Under the pieces are notes generated by a model. That model ran no database searches. It had not been told where the DNA came from and worked only from the letters and a program-made list of their open reading frames with translations. From the NCBI RefSeq assembly GCF_005796105.1, contig NZ_VAUO01000008.1:62001-126000 (forward strand): a stretch of DNA of 64,000 nucleotides. Reading direction: 5' to 3'. Both the position numbers and the translations under genes were made by a program. Position 1 is the stretch's first letter. Every line of letters begins with the position of its first letter. This DNA comes from Pseudomonas mosselii. Lineage in GTDB: Bacteria > Pseudomonadota > Gammaproteobacteria > Pseudomonadales > Pseudomonadaceae. Shown here piece by piece: positions 54,620-63,650 of this stretch.

Positions 54620-55912
54620 ATGATCCATAGCGCGCAGCACGCCGCCTCCTACTACGCCGCCAGCAGCGCGCCACACCCGGACCACGCGTTCCTGCAAGGC
54701 GAGCACAGCGCTGACGTGTGCATCGTCGGTGGTGGCTACTCGGGGCTCAATACCGCCATCGAGCTGGCCGAACGCGGCCTGTCGGTGATCCTGCTCGAAG
54801 CGCGCAAGCTGGGCTGGGGCGCCAGCGGGCGCAACGGTGGGCAACTGATCCGCGGCGTTGGCCATGGCCTGGAGCAGTTCCTGCCAGTGATCGGCGAGGA
54901 CGGCGTGCGCAGCCTCAAGCTGATGGGGCTGGAAGCTGTGGAAATCGTGCGTGAGCGGGTCGCACGGCATGCCATCGCCTGCGACCTGACGTGGGGTTAC
55001 TGCGACCTGGCCAACAAGCCGGAGCAACTGCAAGGCTTCGCCGAGGAGGCAGAGACCCTGCGCAGCCTCGGTTACCGGCACGACTTGCGCCTGGTGGCCA
55101 AGGACGACATCTACAGCGTGGTGGGCTCCGACCGCTACGCAGGCGGTCTGATCGACATGGGCTCGGGGCACCTGCATCCGCTCAACCTGGCCCTTGGCGA
55201 AGCCGCTGCAGCTGCCCGGCTGGGCGTGCGCCTGTTCGAACAGTCGCAAGTCACCCGTATCGACTATGGCCCGCAGGTAAAAGTGCACACCGCCCAGGGC
55301 CAGGTACGCGCCAACACCCTGGTGCTGTGCTGCAACGCCTACCACAACGATCTCAACCGCGAACTGGGCGGCAAGGTGCTGCCCGCCGGCAGCTACATCA
55401 TCGCCACCGAGCCGTTGGGCGAAGAACGTGCGCGCCAGTTGCTGCCGCAGAACATGGCGGTCTGCGACCAGCGGGTGGCGCTGGATTACTACCGGCTGTC
55501 GGCAGACCATCGCCTGCTGTTCGGCGGTGCCTGCCACTACTCCGGGCGCGACCCGAAGGACATTGCCGCCTACATGCGGCCGAAGATGCTCAAGGTCTTC
55601 CCGCACCTGGCCGATGTGCGCATCGACTACCAATGGGGTGGCATGATCGGTATTGGCGCCAACCGCCTGCCACAGATCGGCCGCCTGGCCAGCCAGCCGA
55701 ACGTGTACTACGCCCAGGCCTATTCCGGCCATGGCCTCAACGCCACGCACCTCGCCGGGCGACTACTCGGCGAGGCTATCTGCGGGCAACACGGTGGGCG
55801 CTTCGACCTGTTTGCCAAGGTCCCGCACACCACCTTCCCTGGCGGCAAGCTGCTGCGCTCGCCGCTGCTGGCACTGGGAATGCTGTGGTATCGGCTCAAG
55901 GAGCTGGTCTGA
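54620..55912 (+). CDS. puuB: FAD-dependent amine oxidase, PuuB-like
   Basis: The 430-residue DAO-fold protein has VCIVGGGYSGLNTAIELAER, GWGASGRNGGQLIRGVGHGL and a C-terminal QAYSGHGLNATHLAGRLLGE. PuuB oxidises gamma-glutamylputrescine; its product is a substrate of PuuC, and a PuuC-like dehydrogenase gene lies 5 kb downstream. The paralogous amaA shows that sequence motifs alone do not fix the substrate. It is preceded by no obvious operon partner. Confidence 0.78.
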   Translation: MIHSAQHAASYYAASSAPHPDHAFLQGEHSADVCIVGGGYSGLNTAIELAERGLSVILLEARKLGWGASGRNGGQLIRGVGHGLEQFLPVIGEDGVRSLKLMGLEAVEIVRERVARHAIACDLTWGYCDLANKPEQLQGFAEEAETLRSLGYRHDLRLVAKDDIYSVVGSDRYAGGLIDMGSGHLHPLNLALGEAAAAARLGVRLFEQSQVTRIDYGPQVKVHTAQGQVRANTLVLCCNAYHNDLNRELGGKVLPAGSYIIATEPLGEERARQLLPQNMAVCDQRVALDYYRLSADHRLLFGGACHYSGRDPKDIAAYMRPKMLKVFPHLADVRIDYQWGGMIGIGANRLPQIGRLASQPNVYYAQAYSGHGLNATHLAGRLLGEAICGQHGGRFDLFAKVPHTTFPGGKLLRSPLLALGMLWYRLKELV

Positions 55913-55915
55913 CCC

Positions 55916-55946
55916 CTGCAGGAGCGGCCTTGCCGGGGCGCTCCTA
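55916..55946. repeat. Short REP-like hairpin
   Basis: TGCAGGAGCGGCCTTGCCGG-GGCGCTCCTACA is a truncated REP palindrome between the puuB-like and DUF1127 genes, which converge. Confidence 0.6.
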
Positions 55947-55949
55947 CAA

Positions 55950-56180
55950 TCATTCCCGCCAGAACGGCTTGCAGCCCTCCTCCCGCGCCTGCTCCCAGCT
56001 CAGGCCAATATCGCGCAACTGCCGCGCGTCCATCTCCAGCAGCGCCCGGCGGGTCCGCCAGCGATGCAACATCAGACCCCAGCGCCCCAGGTCTGCGAAC
56101 GGATCGTAGACCCGAGTGCGTTGCTCGGCCTCCATTTCTTTGGCCAGCAGCTGCACGCGGACATCGCTCATACCCCCCAT
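55950..56180 (-). CDS. DUF1127-type small protein
   Basis: The C-terminal 45 residues (LHRWRTRRALLEMDARQLRDIGLS) are the DUF1127 motif of short arginine-rich proteins that affect RNA, phosphate or amino-acid regulation in other bacteria. Two starts are possible (MGGMSDV or MSDV three codons on); 76 or 73 residues. It is divergent from the MocR gene with about 180 bases between. Confidence 0.82.
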   Translation of the reverse strand: MGGMSDVRVQLLAKEMEAEQRTRVYDPFADLGRWGLMLHRWRTRRALLEMDARQLRDIGLSWEQAREEGCKPFWRE

Positions 56181-56357
56181 CACCGTGCTCTCCCACTCAA
56201 TCGATAGCGTGTGGATAGCTTGCCCGCGCAGGCAGTGAACGATACAGATCCAACAGCCGTTTATTATTCTCATACAGAATTGGCGATACCACGGCTGAAT
56301 GGAGTATTTTCCTACGATCTGTATTGGTCCATCCCCCAAAAAAAGCCGGAGTATGCC

Positions 56358-57788
56358 GTGACGCTTTACCTCAACCTGGCAGAACTGCTCGGCTCGCGCA
56401 TCGAGCAGGGCCTGTATCGACCCGGCCAGCGCCTGCCATCAGTGCGCGCCTTGAGCGTGGAACACGGCGTCAGCCTGAGTACCGTGCAGCAGGCTTATCG
56501 TCTGCTGGAAGACAACGGCCTGGTCTCGCCGCGCCCCAAATCCGGGTATTTCGTCGCCGAAGACCGCCACCTTCCGGCGCTGCCGGATATCAGCCGCCCG
56601 GCCCAGCGGCCTGTGGATATCTCCCAGTGGGAGCAAGTGCTGGAGCTTGTGCGCAGTACACCGCGCCCTGACGTGATCCAACTCGGTCGAGGCATGCCCG
56701 ATGTCGACAGCCCGACCCTCAAGCCGCTGCTGCGCAGCCTGGCGCAGATCAGCCGACGCATGGACATGCCTGGCCTGTATTACGACAACATCCACGGCAA
56801 CGCACAGTTGCGCGAACAGATTGCCCGGCTGATGCTCGACTCCGGCTGCCGCCTGGGGCCGGCTGATCTGGTGGTGACCACCGGCTGCCACGAGGCATTG
56901 TCGTGCAGCATCCGCGCGGTGTGCGGCCCCGGCGATATCGTCGCGGTGGACTCGCCGAGCTTCCACGGCGCCATGCAGACGCTCAAGGGCCTGGGCATGA
57001 AAGCGTTGGAGATTCCCACCGACCCCATCACCGGTATCAGCCTGGAAGCCCTGGAGTTGGCCCTGGAGCAGTGGCCGATCAAGCTCATCCAGATCACCCC
57101 CAACTGCAACAACCCACTCGGCTACATCATGCCCGAGGCCCGCAAAAAGGCCCTGCTGACCCTCGCCCAACGCTACGACGTGGCGATTCTGGAGGACGAC
57201 GTGTACGGCGACCTGGCCTACACCTACCCGCGCCCGCGCACCGTCAAGTCATTCGACGACGATGGCCGCGTGCTGCTGTGCAGTTCGTTCTCCAAGACCC
57301 TCGCTCCGGGCCTGCGGATCGGCTGGGTCGCGCCGGGACGCTATCTGGAGCGGGTGCTGCACATGAAGTACATCAGTACCGGCAGCACGGCCTGCCAGCC
57401 GCAACTGGCGATTGCCGACTTCATCGCCGACGGCCACTACCAGCCCCACCTGCGGCGCATGCGCAGCCAATATCAGCGCAGCCGCGACCAGATGAGCGAC
57501 TGGGTAACCCGCTACTTTCCGCCCGGCACGCGCGCCAGCCGGCCCCAGGGCGGCTTCATGCTGTGGGTGGAATTGCCGGAAAGTTTCGACACGCTGCGCC
57601 TGAACCGGGCTTTACTGGAGCAGGGTGTACAGATTGCTGTCGGCAGTATCTTTTCCGCCTCAGGCAAGTACCGTAATTGTCTGCGCATGAACTTCGCCGC
57701 GCGGTCCACCCCGCAGATCGAGGCTGCCGTGCGCAAGGTGGGGGAAACCGCACTTCGTCTACTGGATGCCGAACACACCGACGGGTAA
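56358..57788 (+). CDS. MocR/PdxR-type regulator (GntR HTH fused to aminotransferase fold)
   Basis: A GTG start with GGAG six bases upstream gives MTLYLNLAELLGSRIEQGLY (476 aa). The GntR winged HTH (LPSVRALSVEHGVSLSTVQQ) occupies residues 1-75 and a fold-type I PLP domain the rest, with SSFSKTLAPGLRIGW holding the PLP lysine and TPNCNNPLGYIM. Such regulators control vitamin B6, GABA, taurine or similar genes. No obvious target is divergent except the DUF1127 gene. The target is unknown. Confidence 0.88.
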   Translation: MTLYLNLAELLGSRIEQGLYRPGQRLPSVRALSVEHGVSLSTVQQAYRLLEDNGLVSPRPKSGYFVAEDRHLPALPDISRPAQRPVDISQWEQVLELVRSTPRPDVIQLGRGMPDVDSPTLKPLLRSLAQISRRMDMPGLYYDNIHGNAQLREQIARLMLDSGCRLGPADLVVTTGCHEALSCSIRAVCGPGDIVAVDSPSFHGAMQTLKGLGMKALEIPTDPITGISLEALELALEQWPIKLIQITPNCNNPLGYIMPEARKKALLTLAQRYDVAILEDDVYGDLAYTYPRPRTVKSFDDDGRVLLCSSFSKTLAPGLRIGWVAPGRYLERVLHMKYISTGSTACQPQLAIADFIADGHYQPHLRRMRSQYQRSRDQMSDWVTRYFPPGTRASRPQGGFMLWVELPESFDTLRLNRALLEQGVQIAVGSIFSASGKYRNCLRMNFAARSTPQIEAAVRKVGETALRLLDAEHTDG

Positions 57789-57849
57789 CTTTGCCCCGCC
57801 TGCGACGGTCCAACCCCATAAGTCCCTTGTTGCACAGGATGCCCCACCC

Positions 57850-59406
57850 TTGAGACTCCAGCGCGCTCTGCCTGTGCTGCTGGCGCTGTTGTTCGGCCTG
57901 TCGGGCTGCGCCAGCGTCGGTACGCCCCGTGACGTCAGCCAGGCCCTGCCGGCAGGCGAGTCGGCCTTTGGCCGCTCGGTATTGCGCCAGGCCGCGCCCT
58001 ACGAGGGTCGCTCGGGCTTTCGTCTGCTACCCAACAGCAACGAGGCGTTCCGGGCGCGTGCCGAACTGATTCGCAACGCCCAGGCCAGCATCGACGTGCA
58101 GTACTACATCGTCCACGACGGCCTCAGCACCCGCGCGCTGGTCCACGAACTGCTGCGCGCCGCCGACCGTGGCGTGCGCGTACGGGTGCTGCTGGACGAT
58201 ACCGCCAGCGATGGCCTGGACACACTGATCGGCACCTTGGCCGCCCACCCGAACATCCAGATCCGTGTGTTCAACCCGCTGCACCTGGGCCGCAGCACCG
58301 GTTTCACGCGTGCCGCTGGCAGGCTGTTCAACCTGTCACGCCAGCACCGACGCATGCACAACAAGTTGTTCCTAGTGGACAACAGCATGGCCATCGTCGG
58401 CGGTCGCAACCTGGGCGACGAGTACTTCGACGCCGAGCCCAACCTGAACTTCACCGACATTGACCTGCTTGGCGTGGGTCCGGTAGCCGAGCAGTTGGGA
58501 CATAGCTTCGACCAATACTGGAACAGCGCCCTGAGCCGCCCGATCAGCGACTTCCTGTGGCGTCAGCCGGACGCCGCCGACCTGCACGCCAGCCGCCAGC
58601 GTCTGGAAACCTGGCTGGCCAAGGCGCGCATCGAGCGCAAGGCGCTGTACGACCGGTTGATGGCCTACCAGACCCAACCGCGTCTGGATGTGTGGCGCAA
58701 CGAGCTGATCTGGGCTCACAGCCAGGCGCTCTGGGACGCGCCGAGCAAGGTACTGGCCGACAACGAGCCCGACCCGCAGTTGCTGATGAGCCATCAGTTG
58801 GCACCGGAACTCAACGGCGTGCACCGCGAACTGATCCTGGTCTCGGCGTACTTCGTGCCGGGCCAACCTGGCTTGCTCTACCTCACCAGCCGCGCCGACT
58901 CGGGCACTTCGGTCAAGCTGCTGACCAACTCGCTGGAGGCTACCGATGTACCCGCCGTGCATGGGGGCTATGCGCCCTACCGGCGTGCCCTGCTGGAGCA
59001 TGGCGTGCAGCTGTACGAACTGCGACGCCAGCCGGGTGATCGCATCAGCCGACGTGGCCTAACCTTCCACGGCAGCTCCGATTCGAGCCTGCACAGCAAG
59101 GCGATGGTGTTCGACCGACACAAGACGTTCATCGGCTCGTTCAACTTCGACCCGCGTTCAGTGCTGTGGAATACCGAAGTCGGGGTATTGGTGGACAGCC
59201 CGGAGCTGGCCGAATACACCCGCGAACTGGCCTTGCAGGGCATGGCGCCAGCGCTGAGCTACCAGCCGCAGCTGGTGGACGGAAAAATGGTGTGGGTCAC
59301 CGAAGACAACGGTCAACGGCACATGCTGCTGACAGAGCCTGGCGGGCTGTGGCGGCGCTTCAATGCCTGGATCAGCAAGGCGGTGGGGCTGGAAAAAATG
59401 TTGTAG
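57850..59406 (+). CDS. Phospholipase D-family lipoprotein, cardiolipin synthase ClsC-like
   Basis: A TTG start is needed to give the signal MRLQRALPVLLALLFGLSGC with lipobox LSGC, preceded by AGGA; 518 residues. Two HKD motifs are present: HNKLFLVDNSMAIVGGRN and HSKAMVFDRHKTFIGSFNFD. These are the two active-site halves of PLD synthases; ClsC makes cardiolipin from phosphatidylethanolamine and phosphatidylglycerol. Here the protein is a predicted lipoprotein, so it should act at the periplasmic face of a membrane. It follows the MocR gene by 61 bases. Confidence 0.85.
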   Translation: MRLQRALPVLLALLFGLSGCASVGTPRDVSQALPAGESAFGRSVLRQAAPYEGRSGFRLLPNSNEAFRARAELIRNAQASIDVQYYIVHDGLSTRALVHELLRAADRGVRVRVLLDDTASDGLDTLIGTLAAHPNIQIRVFNPLHLGRSTGFTRAAGRLFNLSRQHRRMHNKLFLVDNSMAIVGGRNLGDEYFDAEPNLNFTDIDLLGVGPVAEQLGHSFDQYWNSALSRPISDFLWRQPDAADLHASRQRLETWLAKARIERKALYDRLMAYQTQPRLDVWRNELIWAHSQALWDAPSKVLADNEPDPQLLMSHQLAPELNGVHRELILVSAYFVPGQPGLLYLTSRADSGTSVKLLTNSLEATDVPAVHGGYAPYRRALLEHGVQLYELRRQPGDRISRRGLTFHGSSDSSLHSKAMVFDRHKTFIGSFNFDPRSVLWNTEVGVLVDSPELAEYTRELALQGMAPALSYQPQLVDGKMVWVTEDNGQRHMLLTEPGGLWRRFNAWISKAVGLEKML

Positions 59407-59456
59407 CGCGCCCCGCACCTGCATCACTTGAGCGGTCATGCTGCGCTCGCCATGAC

Positions 59457-60596
59457 TCACGTAGCGGCCGGGTCGAACGCCCCCTTGCGCCGGGTCAGCA
59501 ACACCAAACCGGCCGCCCCCGCCGCCATCAGCAATGGCAACGCATGCCCGCTGATCCACTGGCTACCGGCCCCGGCCAGCAATGGCCCAAGCAGGCAACC
59601 GATGCCCCACAGCTGCGCCACATGGGCATTGGCGCGCACCAGCGCATCGTCGCGATAGCGCTCGCCGATCAACACCAGCGACAAGGTAAACAAGCCGCCC
59701 GCACTGGCCCCGAACAACACCCACAGTGGCCAGATCACCCAGGTGTGCAGCAACAGCGGAATCGCCAGGCTGGACACCAGCAGGGTCAGCGCACAGCCAC
59801 TGAACAACGCACGTCGCGACAGACGGTCGGCCAGCGCACCAATCGGCAATTGCAGTACCGCATCGCCCACCACCACGGTGCTGACCATGAACAGCGCAAG
59901 CTCCGTGGTGAAACCTTGTTGCAGGCAATACACCGGAAGCAGGGTGAGGATCATCGCCTCGAAGGCCGCGAACAAGGCAATAGCCCAGGCGATCACCGGT
60001 AGGCGCCGACAGAAGCCGAACAGATCAGCGAAGGTCACGCTGCAGGCCTCGGTGATCGGTGCCCCGCCCCGCCCCAACAGAATCAGCGGCGCCACCAGCA
60101 GCAAGCCGGTGGCGGCCCAGAAACCGAAATCATCGTCCGAGCCCAGCACGCCCAGCACCAGCGGTCCGGCCAATTGGCTGAGGGCGTAACTGCTGCCATA
60201 CAGGGCGACCAGCCGACCGCGCCAGTGCTCGACCACCAGCTGGTTGATCCAGCTTTCGCCGAGGATGAACACGACGGTCAGCGACATGCCGATCAACAGG
60301 CGCAACGCCAACCACAGGGGATAGCTGGGCAGCAGCGCGACCAACCCGATCGACACCGCCCCACCCCACAGGCACAGGCGCATGGCCATGGGCACCCCGA
60401 CCCAGCCGGCCAGGCGGCTGGCCAGGCTGGCACCGATCAGTACGCCAATCGCCGGCATCGCGGCCATCACGCCGATGGCGAACCCGCCGTAGCCCCAGCC
60501 TTCCAGGCGCAAGGACACCAACGGCATGCTCACACCGAGCGCAAGCCCGACACTGAGCACCGAGGCCAGTACGGCAAAGTAGGTTCCCCAGCGCAT
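59457..60596 (-). CDS. MFS transporter (YcaD-like)
   Basis: The start MRWGTYFAVLASVLSVGLAL follows AGGAGG and gives 379 residues with 12 hydrophobic segments, short for MFS. Motifs include GVMAAMPAIGVLIGASLASRL (loop 2-3) and LPIGALADRLSRR between helices 8 and 9. The substrate is unknown. It is upstream of nothing on its strand and is separated from the PuuC-like gene by a REPIN. Confidence 0.85.
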   Translation of the reverse strand: MRWGTYFAVLASVLSVGLALGVSMPLVSLRLEGWGYGGFAIGVMAAMPAIGVLIGASLASRLAGWVGVPMAMRLCLWGGAVSIGLVALLPSYPLWLALRLLIGMSLTVVFILGESWINQLVVEHWRGRLVALYGSSYALSQLAGPLVLGVLGSDDDFGFWAATGLLLVAPLILLGRGGAPITEACSVTFADLFGFCRRLPVIAWAIALFAAFEAMILTLLPVYCLQQGFTTELALFMVSTVVVGDAVLQLPIGALADRLSRRALFSGCALTLLVSSLAIPLLLHTWVIWPLWVLFGASAGGLFTLSLVLIGERYRDDALVRANAHVAQLWGIGCLLGPLLAGAGSQWISGHALPLLMAAGAAGLVLLTRRKGAFDPAAT

Positions 60597-60627
60597 ACAT
60601 GCCTCCTGGAAAAACTGTTTTGGCCCA

Positions 60628-60708
60628 TTCGCGGGCAAGCCCGCTCCCACAGGTTCAGCGCAAGCTTGAGACTTTGCGCAATCCTGTGAGAGCGGGCTTG
60701 CCCGCGAA
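60628..60708. repeat. REPIN between two minus-strand genes
   Basis: TTCGCGGGCAAGCCCGCTCC (left) and GAGCGGGCTTGCCCGCGAA (right) are nearly perfect inverted REP halves, 29 bases apart, between the MFS and PuuC-like genes. Confidence 0.9.
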
Positions 60709-60722
60709 CTAGACCGAGTGGA

Positions 60723-62216
60723 TTACAGCTTGATCCAGGTCGCCTTCAGCTCGGTGTACTTCTCCAGCGCATGCAGCGACTTGTCCCGGCCGTTGCCCGA
60801 CTGTTTGAAGCCACCGAACGGTGCGGTCATGTCGCCGCCATCGTACTGGTTGACCCAGACGCTGCCGGCACGCACGGCACGGGCTGTCTGGTGGGCCTTG
60901 GAAATATCCGCAGTCCAGATCCCGGCAGCCAGGCCGTAAGGGGTGTCGTTGGCAATCGCCACGGCTTCTTCGGCGGTGTCGAAAGTGATCACCGACAGCA
61001 CCGGCCCAAAGATTTCTTCCTGGGCGATCTTCATGGCGTTGGTTACGCCGTCGAAGATGGTCGGCTCGACGTAGGTGCCACCGGTCTCCTCAAGAATGCG
61101 CTTGCCACCGGCCAACAACTTGGCGCCGTCCTGATGGCCGGCGTCGATGTACGACAGCACGGTGTTCATCTGCTGGGTATCCACCAAGGCGCCGACGCTG
61201 GTGGCCGGGTCCAGTGGGTTGCCCGGCTTCCAGGCCTTCAGGGCCTCGACCACCATGGGCAGGAAGGTATCCTTGATCGAACGCTCCACCAGCAGGCGCG
61301 AACCTGCGGTGCAGACCTCCCCCTGGTTGAAGGCGATGGCACTGGCAGCGGCTTCGGCTGCGGCCTGCAGGTCCGGGGCGTCGGCGAAGACGATGTTCGG
61401 GCTCTTGCCGCCAGCCTCCAGCCAGACACGCTTCATGTTCGACTCACCGGCATAGACCATCAGTTGCTTGGCGATCTTGGTCGAGCCGGTGAACACCAGG
61501 GTGTCGACGTCCATGTGCAGGGCCAAGGCCTTGCCCACGGTATGGCCGTAGCCCGGCAGCACGTTCAGCACGCCTTTCGGCAGCCCGGCTTCGACGGCCA
61601 GTTGAGCGATACGGATGGCGGTCAGCGGCGACTTTTCCGACGGCTTGAGCACGACGGAGTTACCGGTGGCCAGGGCCGGGCCGAGCTTCCAACAGGCCAT
61701 CAGCAACGGGAAGTTCCACGGCACGATGGCACCCACCACGCCTACCGGCTCGCGGGTTACCAGGCCGAGCTGGTCGTGCGGAGTCGGGGCGACTTCGTCG
61801 TAGACCTTGTCGATGGCTTCGGCAGTCCAGTGGATGGCGTTGGCAGCACCCGGCACGTCGATGCTCGACGAGTCGCCGATTGGCTTGCCCATGTCCAGGG
61901 TTTCCAGGAGGGCCAGCTCTTCGACGTGCTTGCGCAACAGGTCGGCAAAGCGAATCAGGGTAGCCTTGCGCTTGGCCGGGGCCAGGCGCGACCAAACACC
62001 GGAATCGAACACCGCACGGGCATTTTCCACCGCACGGTTGGCGTCGGCCAGGTCACAGCTGGCAACCTTGGCCAGGAAGCGTCCGTCCACCGGGCTCAGG
62101 CAGTCGAAGGTTGCACCGGATGCGGCATCGGTGTATTCGCCGTTGATGAAGGCACGGCCTTCGATCTTCAGTTGCTGGGCACGCTGTTCCCAGTCCGCAC
62201 GCGTCAGGGTGGTCAT
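60723..62216 (-). CDS. puuC: Aldehyde dehydrogenase, PuuC/AldA-like
   Basis: The start MTTLTRADWEQRAQQLKIEG with GGAG seven bases upstream gives 497 residues. The general-base Glu (VWLEAGGKSPNIV) and catalytic Cys (GEVCTAGSRLL) are present, and the sequence resembles gamma-glutamyl-gamma-aminobutyraldehyde dehydrogenase PuuC/KauB. It would act after the PuuB-like oxidase in polyamine use, though such enzymes accept many amino-aldehydes. It is divergent from a cupin gene. Confidence 0.85.
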   Translation of the reverse strand: MTTLTRADWEQRAQQLKIEGRAFINGEYTDAASGATFDCLSPVDGRFLAKVASCDLADANRAVENARAVFDSGVWSRLAPAKRKATLIRFADLLRKHVEELALLETLDMGKPIGDSSSIDVPGAANAIHWTAEAIDKVYDEVAPTPHDQLGLVTREPVGVVGAIVPWNFPLLMACWKLGPALATGNSVVLKPSEKSPLTAIRIAQLAVEAGLPKGVLNVLPGYGHTVGKALALHMDVDTLVFTGSTKIAKQLMVYAGESNMKRVWLEAGGKSPNIVFADAPDLQAAAEAAASAIAFNQGEVCTAGSRLLVERSIKDTFLPMVVEALKAWKPGNPLDPATSVGALVDTQQMNTVLSYIDAGHQDGAKLLAGGKRILEETGGTYVEPTIFDGVTNAMKIAQEEIFGPVLSVITFDTAEEAVAIANDTPYGLAAGIWTADISKAHQTARAVRAGSVWVNQYDGGDMTAPFGGFKQSGNGRDKSLHALEKYTELKATWIKL

Positions 62217-62412
62217 CGGAAACTCCTCTGTTGTTAAGGTGCAGCACCGCACTGAGGACTCACGGGCGCTGTCAGGAATTCTGGCCGGGTGATGAACGTA
62301 CACCGGCACACGACACCCTAAACCAGGGCGGTGAAACTATCAATATATTTGACACAAAAGGCCTAAAAGCCTACTGATGTGCATTTTATTAAACAACAAC
62401 AGGAAATCCACC

Positions 62413-62772
62413 ATGAGCATCGCCAGCATCGTCGACTTCGCCCAGGTTCTGACCGAAGCCGAACGCTACCGTCCTGCGGCCGAAAAAATCCTCAAAGGTG
62501 AGCCGGACCAGGCTGTCTACAACCATTACGCCAGCCCCTGCGGACAGTTCGCCGCAGGCGTATGGGAAGGCGAAGTGGGTCAGTGGACGGTGAACTACAC
62601 CGAACACGAATACTGCGAAATCGTTCAGGGCGTCTCGGTACTGCGTGACCAGGACGGTCATGCCAAGACCCTGCGCGCCGGTGACCGCTTCGTCATCCCG
62701 GCGGGCTTCAAGGGCACCTGGGAGGTGCTGGAGTCGTGCCGCAAGATCTACGTGCTGTTCGAGCAGAAGTAA
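62413..62772 (+). CDS. Cupin-domain protein (DUF861-like)
   Basis: The start MSIASIVDFAQVLTEAERYR follows AGGA; 119 residues forming one cupin with GVWEGEVGQWTVNYTEHEYC and GDRFVIPAGFKGTWEV. It is divergent from the PuuC-like dehydrogenase; a weak sigma-70-like pair TTGACA-17-TACTGA is visible at 62349-62377. Small cupins of this type often sit with amine and amino-acid catabolic genes. No enzyme activity can be assigned. Confidence 0.85.
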   Translation: MSIASIVDFAQVLTEAERYRPAAEKILKGEPDQAVYNHYASPCGQFAAGVWEGEVGQWTVNYTEHEYCEIVQGVSVLRDQDGHAKTLRAGDRFVIPAGFKGTWEVLESCRKIYVLFEQK

Positions 62773-62831
62773 CTATGTAGCTCCCGGCACCTGGGCCTGC
62801 ACTTCAGCTGATCCAATCCCTGTTGGCAGGT

Positions 62832-62869
62832 AAAAAAAAACCCGCTTCCGTGAGGAAGCGGGTTTTTTT
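62832..62869. terminator. Bidirectional rho-independent terminator
   Basis: CCCGCTTCC-GTGA-GGAAGCGGG with nine A before and seven T after. It serves the cupin gene on the plus strand and rpmBG on the minus strand. Confidence 0.95.
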
Positions 62870-62884
62870 CAGGTTGCCGACCAA

Positions 62885-63040
62885 TTACTTGATCTTGGCT
62901 TCCTTGTACACCACGTGCTTGCGGACGACCGGATCGTATTTCTTGATCTCGATCTTGTCCGGAGTGGTGCGCTTGTTCTTGTCGGTGGTGTAGAAGTGGC
63001 CGGTACCGGCACTCGAAACCAGACGGATCAATTCACGCAT
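62885..63040 (-). CDS. rpmG: 50S ribosomal protein L33
   Basis: The 51-residue protein starts MRELIRLVSSAGTGHFYTTD and ends HVVYKEAKIK, a standard L33. GGGAGAG lies four bases upstream of the ATG. It lies 11 bases after rpmB, the conserved rpmBG operon, and ends at the strong terminator. The zinc-binding CxxC pairs of C+ L33 forms are absent, as is usual in pseudomonads. Confidence 0.97.
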   Translation of the reverse strand: MRELIRLVSSAGTGHFYTTDKNKRTTPDKIEIKKYDPVVRKHVVYKEAKIK

Positions 63041-63051
63041 GATGCTCTCCC

Positions 63052-63288
63052 TTAAACCTTGGCGCCAGCTTTGCGGATGTCGACCAGAACGGCATCGATG
63101 CCGCGCTTGTCAATGATACGCATGCCTTTGGCGGAAACGCGCAGACGCACGAAACGATTCTCGGATTCAACCCAGAAACGGTGGTGCTGCAGGTTTGGCA
63201 GGAAACGACGACGGGTTTTGTTGTTTGCGTGGGAAATGTTGTTCCCGGTTACTGGACCCTTACCAGTAACTTGACAGACTCTCGACAT
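63052..63288 (-). CDS. rpmB: 50S ribosomal protein L28
   Basis: The 78-residue protein MSRVCQVTGKGPVTGNNISH with RRRFLPNLQHHRFWVE is a typical L28. It is first in rpmBG. Only one cysteine of the zinc-type motif remains, normal for this group. Confidence 0.97.
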   Translation of the reverse strand: MSRVCQVTGKGPVTGNNISHANNKTRRRFLPNLQHHRFWVESENRFVRLRVSAKGMRIIDKRGIDAVLVDIRKAGAKV

Positions 63289-63650
63289 GCCTCAGCCCTC
63301 TAAAACCACATGCCCAACCCGGCATGGGTTGGCCGCTTAATCTCTCAGTCTATGGCGCCAGGCGCCGTGTTTCCGAGGGTCTTATCGACCGGATCCGCTT
63401 TCGCGACAGGCCGAGCCCCTAGAAAAGAGCGCTGCTTTATACCAGAAAGACTCCGGCACAACAACAGAAGATGTGTCTTCAGGTCGGGCCAGGCGCGTCG
63501 GGGCAGCATAACGACTCGCTTGCCGAGCTGTCGACCGCCCGTCGCCGAATTAATGCGAAAGGGTGTGGTCATTTGCCCTTACCCGCACTAGGGTAGGAAA
63601 TTTCCAGACTGCACCGGCAGAGGGTGCCATTGACCAGCCAAGGAGCCACC
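63289..63650. other. Intergenic region between rpmB and the ABC binding-protein gene
   Basis: It must hold the divergent promoters of rpmBG and the binding-protein gene. A hairpin CCAACCC-GGCAT-GGGTTGG near the rpmB side lies in its leader and could be an attenuator or ribosomal-protein site; TTACCC-GCACTA-GGGTAG lies near the other side. No ORF looks real. Confidence 0.4.

Noticed and set aside
54512..55750. Minus-strand 412-codon ORF over the puuB-like gene
   Set aside because: Shadow frame of a real oxidase gene, no family resemblance.
60771..62237. Plus-strand 488-codon ORF over the PuuC-like gene
   Set aside because: Shadow frame; the opposite strand encodes an intact aldehyde dehydrogenase with catalytic residues.
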